A stretch of 6,962 nucleotides of DNA, taken from positions 1 through 6,962 of the forward strand of contig JACQFG010000172.1 in assembly GCA_016200155.1 (NCBI GenBank), read 5' to 3'. Below the pieces are notes generated by a model. That model was given only the letters and a program-made list of their open reading frames with translations, did no database searches and was not told where the DNA came from. Made by a program: the position numbers and the translations under genes. Source of the DNA: Planctomycetota bacterium. Its GTDB lineage: Bacteria; Planctomycetota; Planctomycetia; Gemmatales; Gemmataceae. This document shows positions 1-6,924 of the stretch, in pieces (position 1 is the first letter of the stretch; each line of letters starts with the position of its first letter).

Positions 1-208
1 TGATGTAGATGCGATCGCCCAGAACGAGCGGCGTCGATCGGCTGCCGAAGGGGGCCTTCCACTTGATGTTGCCGGCAACCTTGTCGGGCAGGTTCTTGTC
101 GGGCGAGGCGCCGGTCTGAAACGGGCCGCGCCAGTGCGACCAGTCGGACGCGGACGCGGTCAAAGGCAACGCGGCGAGGCACAAGAAACATGCGATACGT
201 CGTGTCAT
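1..208 (-). CDS. Secreted PQQ-like beta-propeller protein, N-terminal fragment (runs off left edge)
   Basis: Only the first 69 codons are in the window. The start is the ATG at 208-206, preceded by an AGGGA-type ribosome site five bases upstream. The first ~20 residues form a signal peptide: MTRR, then a hydrophobic stretch with cysteines, then ALPLTASAS. Mature protein begins near D-W-S-H-W-R-G-P-F, a variant of the D-W-P-x-F-R-G-P opening of secreted PQQ-like (BamB/quinoprotein-like) beta-propeller proteins. The first blade follows with I-K-W-K and then S-T-P-L-V-L-G-D-R-I-Y. Members of this class are exported and often lack proven PQQ binding or enzyme activity, so no reaction is assigned. 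The gene lies 50 bases downstream of the ligase-like gene stop on the same strand. A palindrome fills much of that gap, so it is probably transcribed from upstream. The missing part prevents judging total length or extra domains. Confidence 0.85.
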   Translation of the reverse strand, partial: MTRRIACFLCLAALPLTASASDWSHWRGPFQTGASPDKNLPDKVAGNIKWKAPFGSRSTPLVLGDRIYI

Positions 209-227
209 GGGGGTCCCTTTCCGAATT

Positions 228-265
228 CGTTTAGCGCCCGCGCGGCGCCGCGCGAACGCTAAACG
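228..265 (-). repeat. REP-like palindrome, copy 1 (19-base arms, no spacer)
   Basis: The 38-base inverted repeat has arms CGTTTAGCGCCCGCGCGGC and, read from the other strand, CGTTTAGCGTTCGCGCGGC. The two differences become G-U wobble pairs in a minus-strand transcript but C-A mismatches in a plus-strand transcript, so it folds better in RNA of the flanking minus-strand genes. It aligns without gaps to the cores at 5869-5898 and 6938-6962. Its edge contains the TAG stop (261-259) of the ligase-like gene. No T-tract follows the stem, so it is not a classical intrinsic terminator. It could still stabilise the 3' end or attenuate transcription towards the next gene. It resembles a REP-type dispersed element, but only genome-wide counting would prove that. 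Confidence 0.8.
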
Positions 266-1473
266 GATGGCGGTTTGATTACGATTCGTTTTGCCTTCAT
301 CTCAAAGCGCGGCAACGATCCCGCTGCGACGACGGTCACGTCCGCGCGAAACATCAACTCGTCGCGCACCGCGTCGGCGACGCGCCGGGCCACGTCGGCG
401 CTCGCTTCGATTTCGATGAACATCTCTGCGAGCGGCGCCTGGCGATCGATGGTCACGCGGTATTCGACGATTTCCGCAAAGCGCCGCAGCACGTTCTCAA
501 GGGCGGACGGATAGAAGTTATTGCCGCGGATGGCGATCATGTCGTCGGTGCGACCGAGGATGCCGCCGGCGAGGCGCATCCACTTGCGTCCGCACGGGCA
601 CGGGTTCGGATCGACACGAACCAGATCGCCGGTGCGATAGCGAATCAGCGGACTGCCGGCCCGGCCCAGGTTCGTCAACACGAGTTCGCCGACTTCACCC
701 GGCGCGGCGAGCCGAGCCCCGTAAGGGGCCGGTTGCCGATCAACGACCTCCGCGTAATAATCGTCCTCCAGTATATGTAGACCGCCGGGGTTGGCCGGGC
801 ATTCGATCGCGAGCGGTCCGATTTCGGTCATGCCGCTGTGATCGAAGACGCGGGCGTTCCAGGCTTCCTCGATGCGTCGGCGCGTCGCCGGGATGCTGCC
901 ACCCGGTTCGCCGGCGACGATCAGACAACGCACGCCGTCGATCTTGACGTTCTGCTCTTTCGCAAACGTCGCCAGGTGCAGCGCATAGGTCGGCGTACAC
1001 AGCACGACGGTCGCACGGTTGTCAAGCAGCATCCGCAGCCGGGCGCCGCTCGACAAACCACCGGACGCCAAGCACAAACAGCCGCGCCGGCTTGCGGACT
1101 CGAACGCCGTCCAGAAGCCCAGGAACGGCCCGAACGAGAACGCGAACAGCAGCCGATCCGCCGACGTCACGCCGACGACGTCGAACATCTTGTCCCAGCA
1201 GCCGAGCATCCGATCCCAGCTCTCCGGCGTATCGAGCCAGCGCAACGGCGCTCCACTCGTTCCCGACGTCTGGTGCAGGCGCGTGTAGCGCTCGAGCGGA
1301 TACGTCAGCAACTCGCCATACGGCGGCACCGCGGCCTGGCTGGCGACCAGCTCGTCCTTCGTCGTGAACGGCAACGCGTTCCAGTCGTCGAGCGGCAGTC
1401 CGGCGAACTTGCGCGCGTAGAACCGATTCGCGGGTAGGATCGTTCGCAGCAGCTCGGCGAGGCGCGGGTCCAT
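259..1473 (-). CDS. Phenylacetate-CoA-ligase-like AMP-forming adenylate enzyme
   Basis: This 404-residue protein belongs to the AMP-dependent synthetase superfamily, close to PaaK-type aryl-CoA ligases (usually ~430 residues). It should be cytoplasmic and activate a carboxylic acid with ATP to an acyl-adenylate, normally passed to CoA. The substrate cannot be read from sequence. Visible motifs are the ATP-binding H-Q-T-S-G-T-S-G-A-P at 67-76, D-H-S-G-M-T-E at 211-217, Y-R-T-G-D at 279-283, a C-P-C-G pair at 292-295, G-R-T-D-D-M at 307-312 with R-G-N-N-F-Y-P after it, and L-P-R-F-E-M-K near the C-terminus, where Lys393 matches the adenylation lysine. The ATG at 1473 gives a natural N-terminus; the frame is open further upstream, but only through the palindrome and antisense of the next gene. 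No Shine-Dalgarno is visible, since an A-rich nine-base leader follows directly after a strong hairpin. The TAG stop lies inside palindrome copy 1. It sits between two secreted propeller genes on the same strand; the functional link is unknown. Confidence 0.9.
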   Translation of the reverse strand: MDPRLAELLRTILPANRFYARKFAGLPLDDWNALPFTTKDELVASQAAVPPYGELLTYPLERYTRLHQTSGTSGAPLRWLDTPESWDRMLGCWDKMFDVVGVTSADRLLFAFSFGPFLGFWTAFESASRRGCLCLASGGLSSGARLRMLLDNRATVVLCTPTYALHLATFAKEQNVKIDGVRCLIVAGEPGGSIPATRRRIEEAWNARVFDHSGMTEIGPLAIECPANPGGLHILEDDYYAEVVDRQPAPYGARLAAPGEVGELVLTNLGRAGSPLIRYRTGDLVRVDPNPCPCGRKWMRLAGGILGRTDDMIAIRGNNFYPSALENVLRRFAEIVEYRVTIDRQAPLAEMFIEIEASADVARRVADAVRDELMFRADVTVVAAGSLPRFEMKAKRIVIKPPSV

Positions 1474-1482
1474 GATTTTTTT

Positions 1483-1552
1483 GTTTAGCCGCAACGCCGC
1501 AGGCGTGCGCGATTCGCCCAGTCCACGCACGCCTGCGGCGTTGCGGCTAAAC
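1483..1552. repeat. Long perfect inverted repeat (27-base arms, 16-base spacer)
   Basis: The arms at 1483-1509 and 1526-1552 are perfect reverse complements. They start GTTTAGCCGCAACG and end CGTTGCGGCTAAAC, and enclose the spacer 1510-1525. Each arm also holds a small palindrome (CGCC-3-GGCG), so alternative cruciform folds are possible. The element begins one base after the TGA of the propeller gene (1556-1554) and ends nine bases before the ATG of the ligase-like gene, filling nearly the whole gap. In the minus-strand transcript the stem is followed by seven A residues rather than U, so it is not a standard Rho-independent terminator in that direction. On the plus strand there is no T-tract after it either. 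It shares GTTTAGC ends with the 228-265 element but has a different core. Confidence 0.9.
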
Positions 1553-1553
1553 G

Positions 1554-2921
1554 TCAATTGATCTTGAACGCAAAGATATACTCGTGATCGCGCAAATAAA
1601 GATGTCCGTTGGCGATCGCCGGGTGCGCCCACACTCTCGCTTGCCGGCTCGTGTTGCGATTCGCGGGAATCTGCGACTTCACCGGGATCGAGAAGGTGCT
1701 GATCAGCTTGAACGCCGTGCTGTCCGCCTCGACGAGGCCGACGTCGCCGTCGTCGGTGTAGAGGTAAAGCAATCCCTCCGCGGACACAATGGAGCCGCTG
1801 ATGCAGCCCAGCTTGTTCTTGAGTGTCCCGGCGTGGGTCCATTGGACGGTGCAGGTCTTCGGTTCCTGGCAGACCCACTTTTTGGATTCGCTGTGGCCGT
1901 AGAGATAATCGCCGATCAGGACGAGGCCGCCGTGGGTGTTTTGCACTTTCAGCTTGACGGCGTTGGTCTTGTAGGTCGGTTTGGCGGTCCCGTCCTTGCC
2001 GATGTCGAAGAGCTGGCAGCCGCCGCCGAAGCCGGCGCTGACGAAGACGGAATTGCCGATGACGATGGGGCTTGAGCCGATGCCGTCGTTGGTTCCCTTG
2101 AAGAACGTCTTGGTCCAGAGGGTGTTGCCGTTCTTGGCATCGATGCCGGACACGGAGCCGCTCTCGTTGCCGGCGGTGTTGTCGTAGCTGGTCTGGATGT
2201 ACTGGCGAACGCCGTGGAGGTCGGCGGCGACGATCGACGAGAATGGCGCCGCCTCGACCAGCGCGCCGCTGCGCCAGACGACGGCGCCGGTGTCTTTCTT
2301 GAGAGCGGCGAGCGTCCCCTTCGGCCAGCCCGGCGTGCAGATCACGTGGTAGCCGTCGATGAGCGGCGACTCGCTGTGGCCGTACTTGTCCATGATGACG
2401 CCGCCCAGGTCCTTGACGAGGTGCTTGCGCCAGACCGCTTTACCTTTCTTGGTGATGTCCAGGCAAACGAGCTGACCTTCCCCGCCCAGGGCGTACAGGA
2501 AATCGCCGTCGATGGTCGGGGTGCTGCGCGGGCCGTCGCCGTAGCTGTTGGCGTTGACGATGACGACTTTGCCTTGCTTGTCCTTCCTCTCGACAAGCAT
2601 CTCGTAGAGCGGCCCAATCTTGACGCGCCAGAGTTCCTTGCCGTCCTTCGCGCTGATGGCGATGGCATATTCGCCGGTGAAGTTGGCGTCGGTGCCGAGG
2701 GTGTAGATGACCCCCTTGACGACGGCGACGCTGGAGCAGCCGAGGCCGGCGTCCTTGAAGGTCCAGGCGAGCTTCGGGCCTGTGTTGGGCCACATCTTGA
2801 GCAGGCCTTTTTCCTTGGAGATGCCGTTGCGATCGGGCCCGCGAAACTGTGGCCAATCGTCGGCCAGCGCGAGCGAGCCGATGAGCAGAAAAGCGAGCGA
2901 AACGAGCAGCCGAATCTTCAT
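1554..2921 (-). CDS. Secreted PQQ-like (BamB-family-like) beta-propeller protein
   Basis: This 455-residue protein starts with a clear signal peptide, MKIRLLVSLAFLLIGSLALA, with likely cleavage after residue 20. Mature protein begins D-D-W-P-Q-F-R-G-P-D-R-N-G, the opening typical of planctomycete PQQ-like repeat proteins. Propeller blades show as repeated D-x-x-x-G-x-x-x-W motifs: A-K-D-G-K-E-L-W near 91-98, D-I-T-K-K-G-K-A-V-W near 155-164, K-K-D-T-G-A-V-V-W near 208-216, D-A-K-N-G-N-T-L-W near 261-269, and T-C-T-V-Q-W near 356-361. The chain closes with Y-L-R-D-H-E-Y-I-F-A-F. Exported or periplasmic location is inferred. Proteins of this shape are often annotated quinoprotein or BamB-like without evidence of PQQ use, so no enzyme activity is claimed. 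The ATG at 2921 has GAGG five bases upstream and a good promoter at 2972-3000. It is the first gene of a possible three-gene minus-strand unit. The frame is open upstream into the divergent gene, but that part carries no signal peptide and is rejected. Confidence 0.92.
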   Translation of the reverse strand: MKIRLLVSLAFLLIGSLALADDWPQFRGPDRNGISKEKGLLKMWPNTGPKLAWTFKDAGLGCSSVAVVKGVIYTLGTDANFTGEYAIAISAKDGKELWRVKIGPLYEMLVERKDKQGKVVIVNANSYGDGPRSTPTIDGDFLYALGGEGQLVCLDITKKGKAVWRKHLVKDLGGVIMDKYGHSESPLIDGYHVICTPGWPKGTLAALKKDTGAVVWRSGALVEAAPFSSIVAADLHGVRQYIQTSYDNTAGNESGSVSGIDAKNGNTLWTKTFFKGTNDGIGSSPIVIGNSVFVSAGFGGGCQLFDIGKDGTAKPTYKTNAVKLKVQNTHGGLVLIGDYLYGHSESKKWVCQEPKTCTVQWTHAGTLKNKLGCISGSIVSAEGLLYLYTDDGDVGLVEADSTAFKLISTFSIPVKSQIPANRNTSRQARVWAHPAIANGHLYLRDHEYIFAFKIN

Positions 2922-2971
2922 GGGAGCCTCGTCGAAATCAAGATGCGAGCAGGCAGGCGGGTCTATGTCCA

Positions 2972-3000
2972 AGTATACGCAGATCGCGTTTACCTGCCAA
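2972..3000 (-). promoter_or_regulatory. Sigma-70-like promoter for the propeller/ligase unit
   Basis: Read on the minus strand, a -35 box TTGGCA (3000-2995) and a -10 box TATACT (2977-2972) are separated by exactly 17 bases. Each differs from consensus at one position. Transcription would start near 2965, giving a leader of about 45 bases before the ATG at 2921, with the GAGG ribosome site inside it. This is a pattern match only; planctomycete promoter preferences are poorly known. Confidence 0.6.
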
Positions 3001-3028
3001 CTGCCACGCGCGGCAAACGCGGTATCAT
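3001..3028 (+). promoter_or_regulatory. Possible weak promoter for the HtrA-type protease gene
   Basis: A CTGCCA (3001-3006) matches the -35 consensus at four of six positions. TATCAT (3023-3028) matches the -10 at five of six, with a 16-base spacer. The start point would be near 3035 and the leader about 30 bases, containing the GGAGG at 3053-3057. It lies back to back with the minus-strand promoter, with adjoining -35 boxes, so a single regulator bound here could affect both directions. Low confidence, because the -35 match is modest. Confidence 0.3.
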
Positions 3029-3065
3029 AACAAGTGACATCGCACTCGCTCCGGAGGATCCCGTC

Positions 3066-4523
<1,458 letters not shown>

Positions 4524-4581
4524 AAATGAGCGGATTGATCTTTCGCCGCGCCTTGGTCCGGGTTAGGATGTGATCATTGAA

Positions 4582-4587
4582 GGAGAG
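4582..4587 (+). promoter_or_regulatory. Ribosome binding site fixing the antitoxin start
   Basis: GGAGAG lies six bases before the ATG at 4594. The alternative in-frame GTG at 4570 would put this site inside the coding region, so the ATG is preferred. Confidence 0.7.
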
Positions 4588-4593
4588 CCACGC

Positions 4594-4809
4594 ATGACCG
4601 CCACTGCAAAATCGCTGCTGGAATCCGCCTTGACATTGCCGCAAGAAGAACGCCGTGCAATCGCCGAAGCACTCCTGGAAAGCGTACCGGACGATATTTC
4701 GGAACTCGACGAAGAGGCTTTTGCAGCGGAGCTGCGGCGGCGCAGCGACGAGATGAAGAAAGATCCGAGCTGCGGCATCCCTTGGTCCGAGCTGCGAAAA
4801 ATGAGATGA
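4594..4809 (+). CDS. Antitoxin of a type II toxin-antitoxin pair (PF09720 / addiction-module-component type)
   Basis: This 71-residue, acidic, helix-rich protein matches the pattern of the unstable antitoxins called putative addiction module component. Typical features are an amphipathic N-terminal helix with leucines (S-L-L-E-S-A-L-T-L-P), then E-E-R-R-A-I-A-E-A-L-L-E-S, an acidic hinge D-D-I-S-E-L-D-E-E, then a helix E-L-R-R-R-S-D-E-M, and a C-terminal G-I-P-W-S-E-L-R-K. In this family the C-terminal part wraps the toxin and neutralises it, and the N-terminal part may mediate dimerisation or autoregulation; here that is family inference. The toxin gene follows 22 bases downstream on the same strand, which strongly supports the call. 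No clear promoter or operator could be defined in the 70 bases upstream. A TGATCA palindrome at 4571-4576 is too short to count. Confidence 0.85.
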   Translation: MTATAKSLLESALTLPQEERRAIAEALLESVPDDISELDEEAFAAELRRRSDEMKKDPSCGIPWSELRKMR

Positions 4810-4831
4810 CCACGAGCCAAGAAACGCGCAA

Positions 4832-5128
4832 ATGCGATTTCACCCACTCGCCTCGAAGGACTATCTGAAGGCGATCCGATCCTATGAGCGCGAATCGGAG
4901 CGCGCGGCGGAGCGCTTCATCGCCGCAGTGGACGTCGCGCTGGAGCAAATTTCGGACAATCCTCTGCTTTGGCCCAAGTACGACGAACGGTTTCGCTGGA
5001 TAAGCCTTCGCCGGTTCCCCTATATCCTGTATTTCGAGATCCTCGACGATACACCGATTCAGATCATCGCCGTCGCACACAAGAGTCGAAAACCTGGTTA
5101 TTGGAAGCGACGGGCCAAGAAGCGATAG
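4832..5128 (+). CDS. ParE/RelE-superfamily toxin
   Basis: This 98-residue basic protein has the ParE/RelE plasmid-stabilisation fold signature. It shows the opening M-R-F-H-P-L-A-S-K-D-Y-L-K-A, a long helical pair ending near N-P-L-L-W-P-K-Y, then a beta region R-R-F-P-Y-I-L-Y-F-E-I, I-Q-I-I-A-V-A-H, and the closing R-K-P-G-Y-W at 86-91. The P-Y-x-I/L-Y and A-V-A-H-x-x-R-x-P-G-Y-W pattern is typical of toxins paired with the antitoxin family encoded just upstream. Whether it hits gyrase (ParE-like) or ribosome-bound mRNA (RelE-like) cannot be told from sequence. It has no strong Shine-Dalgarno of its own, only an A-rich leader, so translation may depend on coupling to the antitoxin 22 bases upstream. 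That would favour antitoxin excess. The reading frame is intact, with a very basic tail K-R-R-A-K-K-R. Confidence 0.88.
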   Translation: MRFHPLASKDYLKAIRSYERESERAAERFIAAVDVALEQISDNPLLWPKYDERFRWISLRRFPYILYFEILDDTPIQIIAVAHKSRKPGYWKRRAKKR

Positions 5129-5135
5129 CAAGTCC

Positions 5136-5145
5136 AAGGAAGGAA
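5136..5145 (+). promoter_or_regulatory. Ribosome binding site fixing the membrane protein start
   Basis: AAGGAAGGAA ends six bases before the ATG at 5152. It supports this start over an in-frame extension that would run back into the toxin gene. Confidence 0.7.
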
Positions 5146-5151
5146 CCCCGC

Positions 5152-5871
5152 ATGCCCGCCAAGCCGACTCTCATCCCGCTCTGGGTCAAGCTCGCCTACA
5201 CCGCGTTCATGGCGGTGCTGTTGCCGATCTACCTGAAGAATTACGGCGCCAGCAACTTTCTCTACTTTTGCGATGTCGCGGCCATCATGACGCTGGTGGC
5301 CATCTGGCTGGAAAGTCCGCTGCTCTTGTCGGCGGCGCTGGTCGGCATCTTCTTGCCGCAGATGCTGTGGGTTGCTGACTTTCTCGTCGAAGTGGCGGGT
5401 CGGCTGCTCGGCAGAGGCTGGCACCTGACCAGCATGACGAAGTACATGTTCGACCCGCCGTACTTCTTGCGGTTCCTGTCGTTCTTTCATTTTTGGCTGC
5501 CGTTTCTGCTGATGTGGCTCGTTTATCGCGTCGGCTATGATCGGCGCGGCGTGCTGTTGTGGTCGGGCATGATGTGGGTGCTGTTGACCGTGTGCTACGC
5601 CTGGATGCCGCCGACGAGTCCGAAGATCGACTCGGTTACCAAAGAGCAATTGCGCGACCCGAACAAGCCGGTGAACATCAACTATGTCTACAACATTCAG
5701 AGCGACGACGAGCCGCAGCAGTGGATGGATCCGGACTTGTATTTTGCGGCATATCTGGCGGTGCTGCTGGCGATTTACGCGGTGACGCATGCACTTTTCC
5801 TGGCGACGCTGCCGCACCGAACGCCGATCGCGCCGCCCAAGAATATCGCGGATCCGCCGCTTGCGGCTTAG
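5152..5871 (+). CDS. Uncharacterised integral membrane protein
   Basis: This 239-residue protein is of a kind I recognise only as a conserved membrane protein without known function. About six hydrophobic helices are visible: roughly residues 10-28, 35-52, 55-76, 105-126, 131-150 and 196-220. Distinctive features are N-F-L-Y-F-C-D at about 35-41, W-L-E-S-P-L-L near 52-58, and F-L-P-Q-M-L-W-V-A-D-F-L near 67-78. A soluble loop between about 151 and 195 is rich in Pro, Asp, Asn and Gln and contains Y-N-I-Q-S-D-D-E-P-Q-Q-W. The loop likely faces one side of the membrane and could be a binding region; that is inference. The gene begins 23 bases after the toxin stop, so it may be co-transcribed, but no functional link is implied. 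Its last residues P-L-A-A and the TAG stop are encoded by a dispersed palindromic repeat, so the C-terminus may have been altered by that element's arrival. Confidence 0.85.
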   Translation: MPAKPTLIPLWVKLAYTAFMAVLLPIYLKNYGASNFLYFCDVAAIMTLVAIWLESPLLLSAALVGIFLPQMLWVADFLVEVAGRLLGRGWHLTSMTKYMFDPPYFLRFLSFFHFWLPFLLMWLVYRVGYDRRGVLLWSGMMWVLLTVCYAWMPPTSPKIDSVTKEQLRDPNKPVNINYVYNIQSDDEPQQWMDPDLYFAAYLAVLLAIYAVTHALFLATLPHRTPIAPPKNIADPPLAA

Positions 5872-6853
5872 CGTTCGCTTGGCGCTGCGCGAACGCTACC
5901 AGCTTGAACCCGGCTTTCGCATACATCTCGCGATACTCCGCCTCGGTGCGCTCGCGGCCGCCGGGCAGGACCAGCATGTTGAGGTCGAGCCATTTCGCCG
6001 GCTGCATCACGTTGCCGGGCTTGACGACCATTTCGATGACCAGCAGTCGGCCCGTCTTCGGGATCACCTTGCGGATGTGAGTGAGGATCGTGTGGCATTG
6101 CTCGTCGGTCCAGTCGTGGATGATGTGCCGCATCTGATAGGCATCGCCGCCGGTTGGGGCCGACTCGAAGAAGCTGCCGGCGATCGTCTGGCAGCGCGAC
6201 GTCAGGCCGGCGTCGGCGAGGTTCTTTTTGGCGCGTTCGATGACGCCGGGCAAGTCGTAGAGGATGCCCTTGATGGCGGGATTTTTCTTGAGGACTGCGC
6301 TGAGGACGGTGCCGTTGCCGCCGCCGATATCGACGAGGGTATTGACGCCGGTGTAGTCGTAGGCGTCGATCATCGCCTGCGTCTCCGGGCCGTGGAAACC
6401 GGTCATGGCGGCGTCGAATATCTTCGCTTGCTCGGGATGCTCCGACAGCCAGTCGAACACCGGCTTGCCGTAGATGTGATCGAACGCCGGCTTGCCGGTC
6501 TGCACGCTGTAGAGCAGATCGCCCCACGAGCGGAAGTGCTCGTCCCCCATCATCATGGCGACGGCCCACATCGAGCCGTGCTGATCAAGTAAGCATTCGG
6601 CCATCGGCGTCAGGTGGAACTTGCCGTCGGTTTCTTCGCGAAAGATTTCAACGCTGGCGAGGGCGCGCAACAAGCGATAGAGCGCCTGTGGCTGCGTTTT
6701 CGTCGTCTGGGCCAGTTCGGCCGCGGTCTTCGGGCCGGCCTTGATCAAGTCAGCGAGCTTGAGCTTGGCAGCGACATGGATCGACTGCGCGGTCCAGTAG
6801 CTGGTGATCATCTGGATCAGCTGCTGGCGCGGCGCGGGTTTCTGGTCGGACAT
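5678..6853 (-). CDS. SAM-dependent O-methyltransferase (hydroxyindole/caffeate OMT type), C-terminus replaced by repeat
   Basis: From the ATG at 6853 the frame encodes 391 residues, against ~330-345 usual for this family. An N-terminal winged-helix dimerisation domain (about 10-90) contains T-A-A-E-L-A and A-L-Y-R-L-L-R-A-L-A. The Methyltransf_2-type catalytic domain has the SAM-binding V-D-I-G-G-G-N-G at 174-181, D-L-P-G-V-I at 200-205, and R-H-I-I-H-D-W-T-D-E at 242-251, where His246 matches the usual catalytic base. Family-like sequence continues to R-E-M-Y-A-K-A-G-F-K-L-V (ending at 319). The remaining 72 residues come first from a palindromic repeat and then from antisense of the membrane protein gene. 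The expected final beta-strand is missing, so the protein may be impaired, or still functional with a foreign tail. Methyl acceptor unknown. The start is supported by GGAG eight bases upstream; an in-frame ATG at 6949 lies inside another repeat copy and is rejected. Confidence 0.85.
   Translation of the reverse strand: MSDQKPAPRQQLIQMITSYWTAQSIHVAAKLKLADLIKAGPKTAAELAQTTKTQPQALYRLLRALASVEIFREETDGKFHLTPMAECLLDQHGSMWAVAMMMGDEHFRSWGDLLYSVQTGKPAFDHIYGKPVFDWLSEHPEQAKIFDAAMTGFHGPETQAMIDAYDYTGVNTLVDIGGGNGTVLSAVLKKNPAIKGILYDLPGVIERAKKNLADAGLTSRCQTIAGSFFESAPTGGDAYQMRHIIHDWTDEQCHTILTHIRKVIPKTGRLLVIEMVVKPGNVMQPAKWLDLNMLVLPGGRERTEAEYREMYAKAGFKLVAFAQRQANAKPQAADPRYSWAARSAFGAAASPGKVHASPRKSPAAPPDMPQNTSPDPSTAAARRRSECCRHS
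5856..5898 (+). repeat. REP-like palindrome, copy 3, at the convergent gene junction
   Basis: The element has a small leading hairpin, GCCGC-TT-GCGGC (5856-5867), then the main stem TAGCGTTCGC (5869-5878) with a perfect 10-base partner GCGAACGCTA (5889-5898) around a GC-rich loop. It is 35 of 38 identical to the copy at the right edge and aligns to 228-265 without gaps. Its TAG is the stop of the membrane protein gene. Its far edge coincides with methyltransferase codon 319. No T-tract follows on either strand, though it could act as a bidirectional barrier between convergent genes. Confidence 0.85.
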
Positions 6854-6924
6854 GGTGCGTTCTCCGTTGCGGGATATGGCGATCCGTTCAACGGACAACG
6901 TATGAGCTGAATGCCAACCGTCCA

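Noticed and set aside
1474..1552. Rho-independent terminator after the propeller gene
   Set aside because: The stem is strong, but in the minus-strand transcript it is followed by A residues, not U; no T-tract follows in the plus direction.
1474..1878. N-terminal extension of the ligase-like gene through an open frame
   Set aside because: It reads through the 27-base palindrome and antisense into the propeller gene; the extra residues are Arg/Gly-rich and unlike the family. The ATG at 1473 gives a normal N-terminus.
2214..3065. Upstream extension of the HtrA-type protease
   Set aside because: This is antisense to the propeller coding sequence; the GGAGG at 3053-3057 and the hydrophobic N-terminus at 3066 define the start.
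4571..4576. TGATCA palindrome as antitoxin operator
   Set aside because: Six bases is expected by chance and there is no second half-site or nearby -10/-35 pair with normal spacing.
4969..5151. Extended start of the membrane protein overlapping the toxin
   Set aside because: The extra residues are a polar out-of-frame translation of the toxin gene; AAGGAAGGAA at 5136-5145 fits the ATG at 5152.
6866..6900. Possible TTGTCC/TATCCC promoter before the methyltransferase
   Set aside because: Both boxes match consensus at only four of six positions; too weak in GC-rich sequence.
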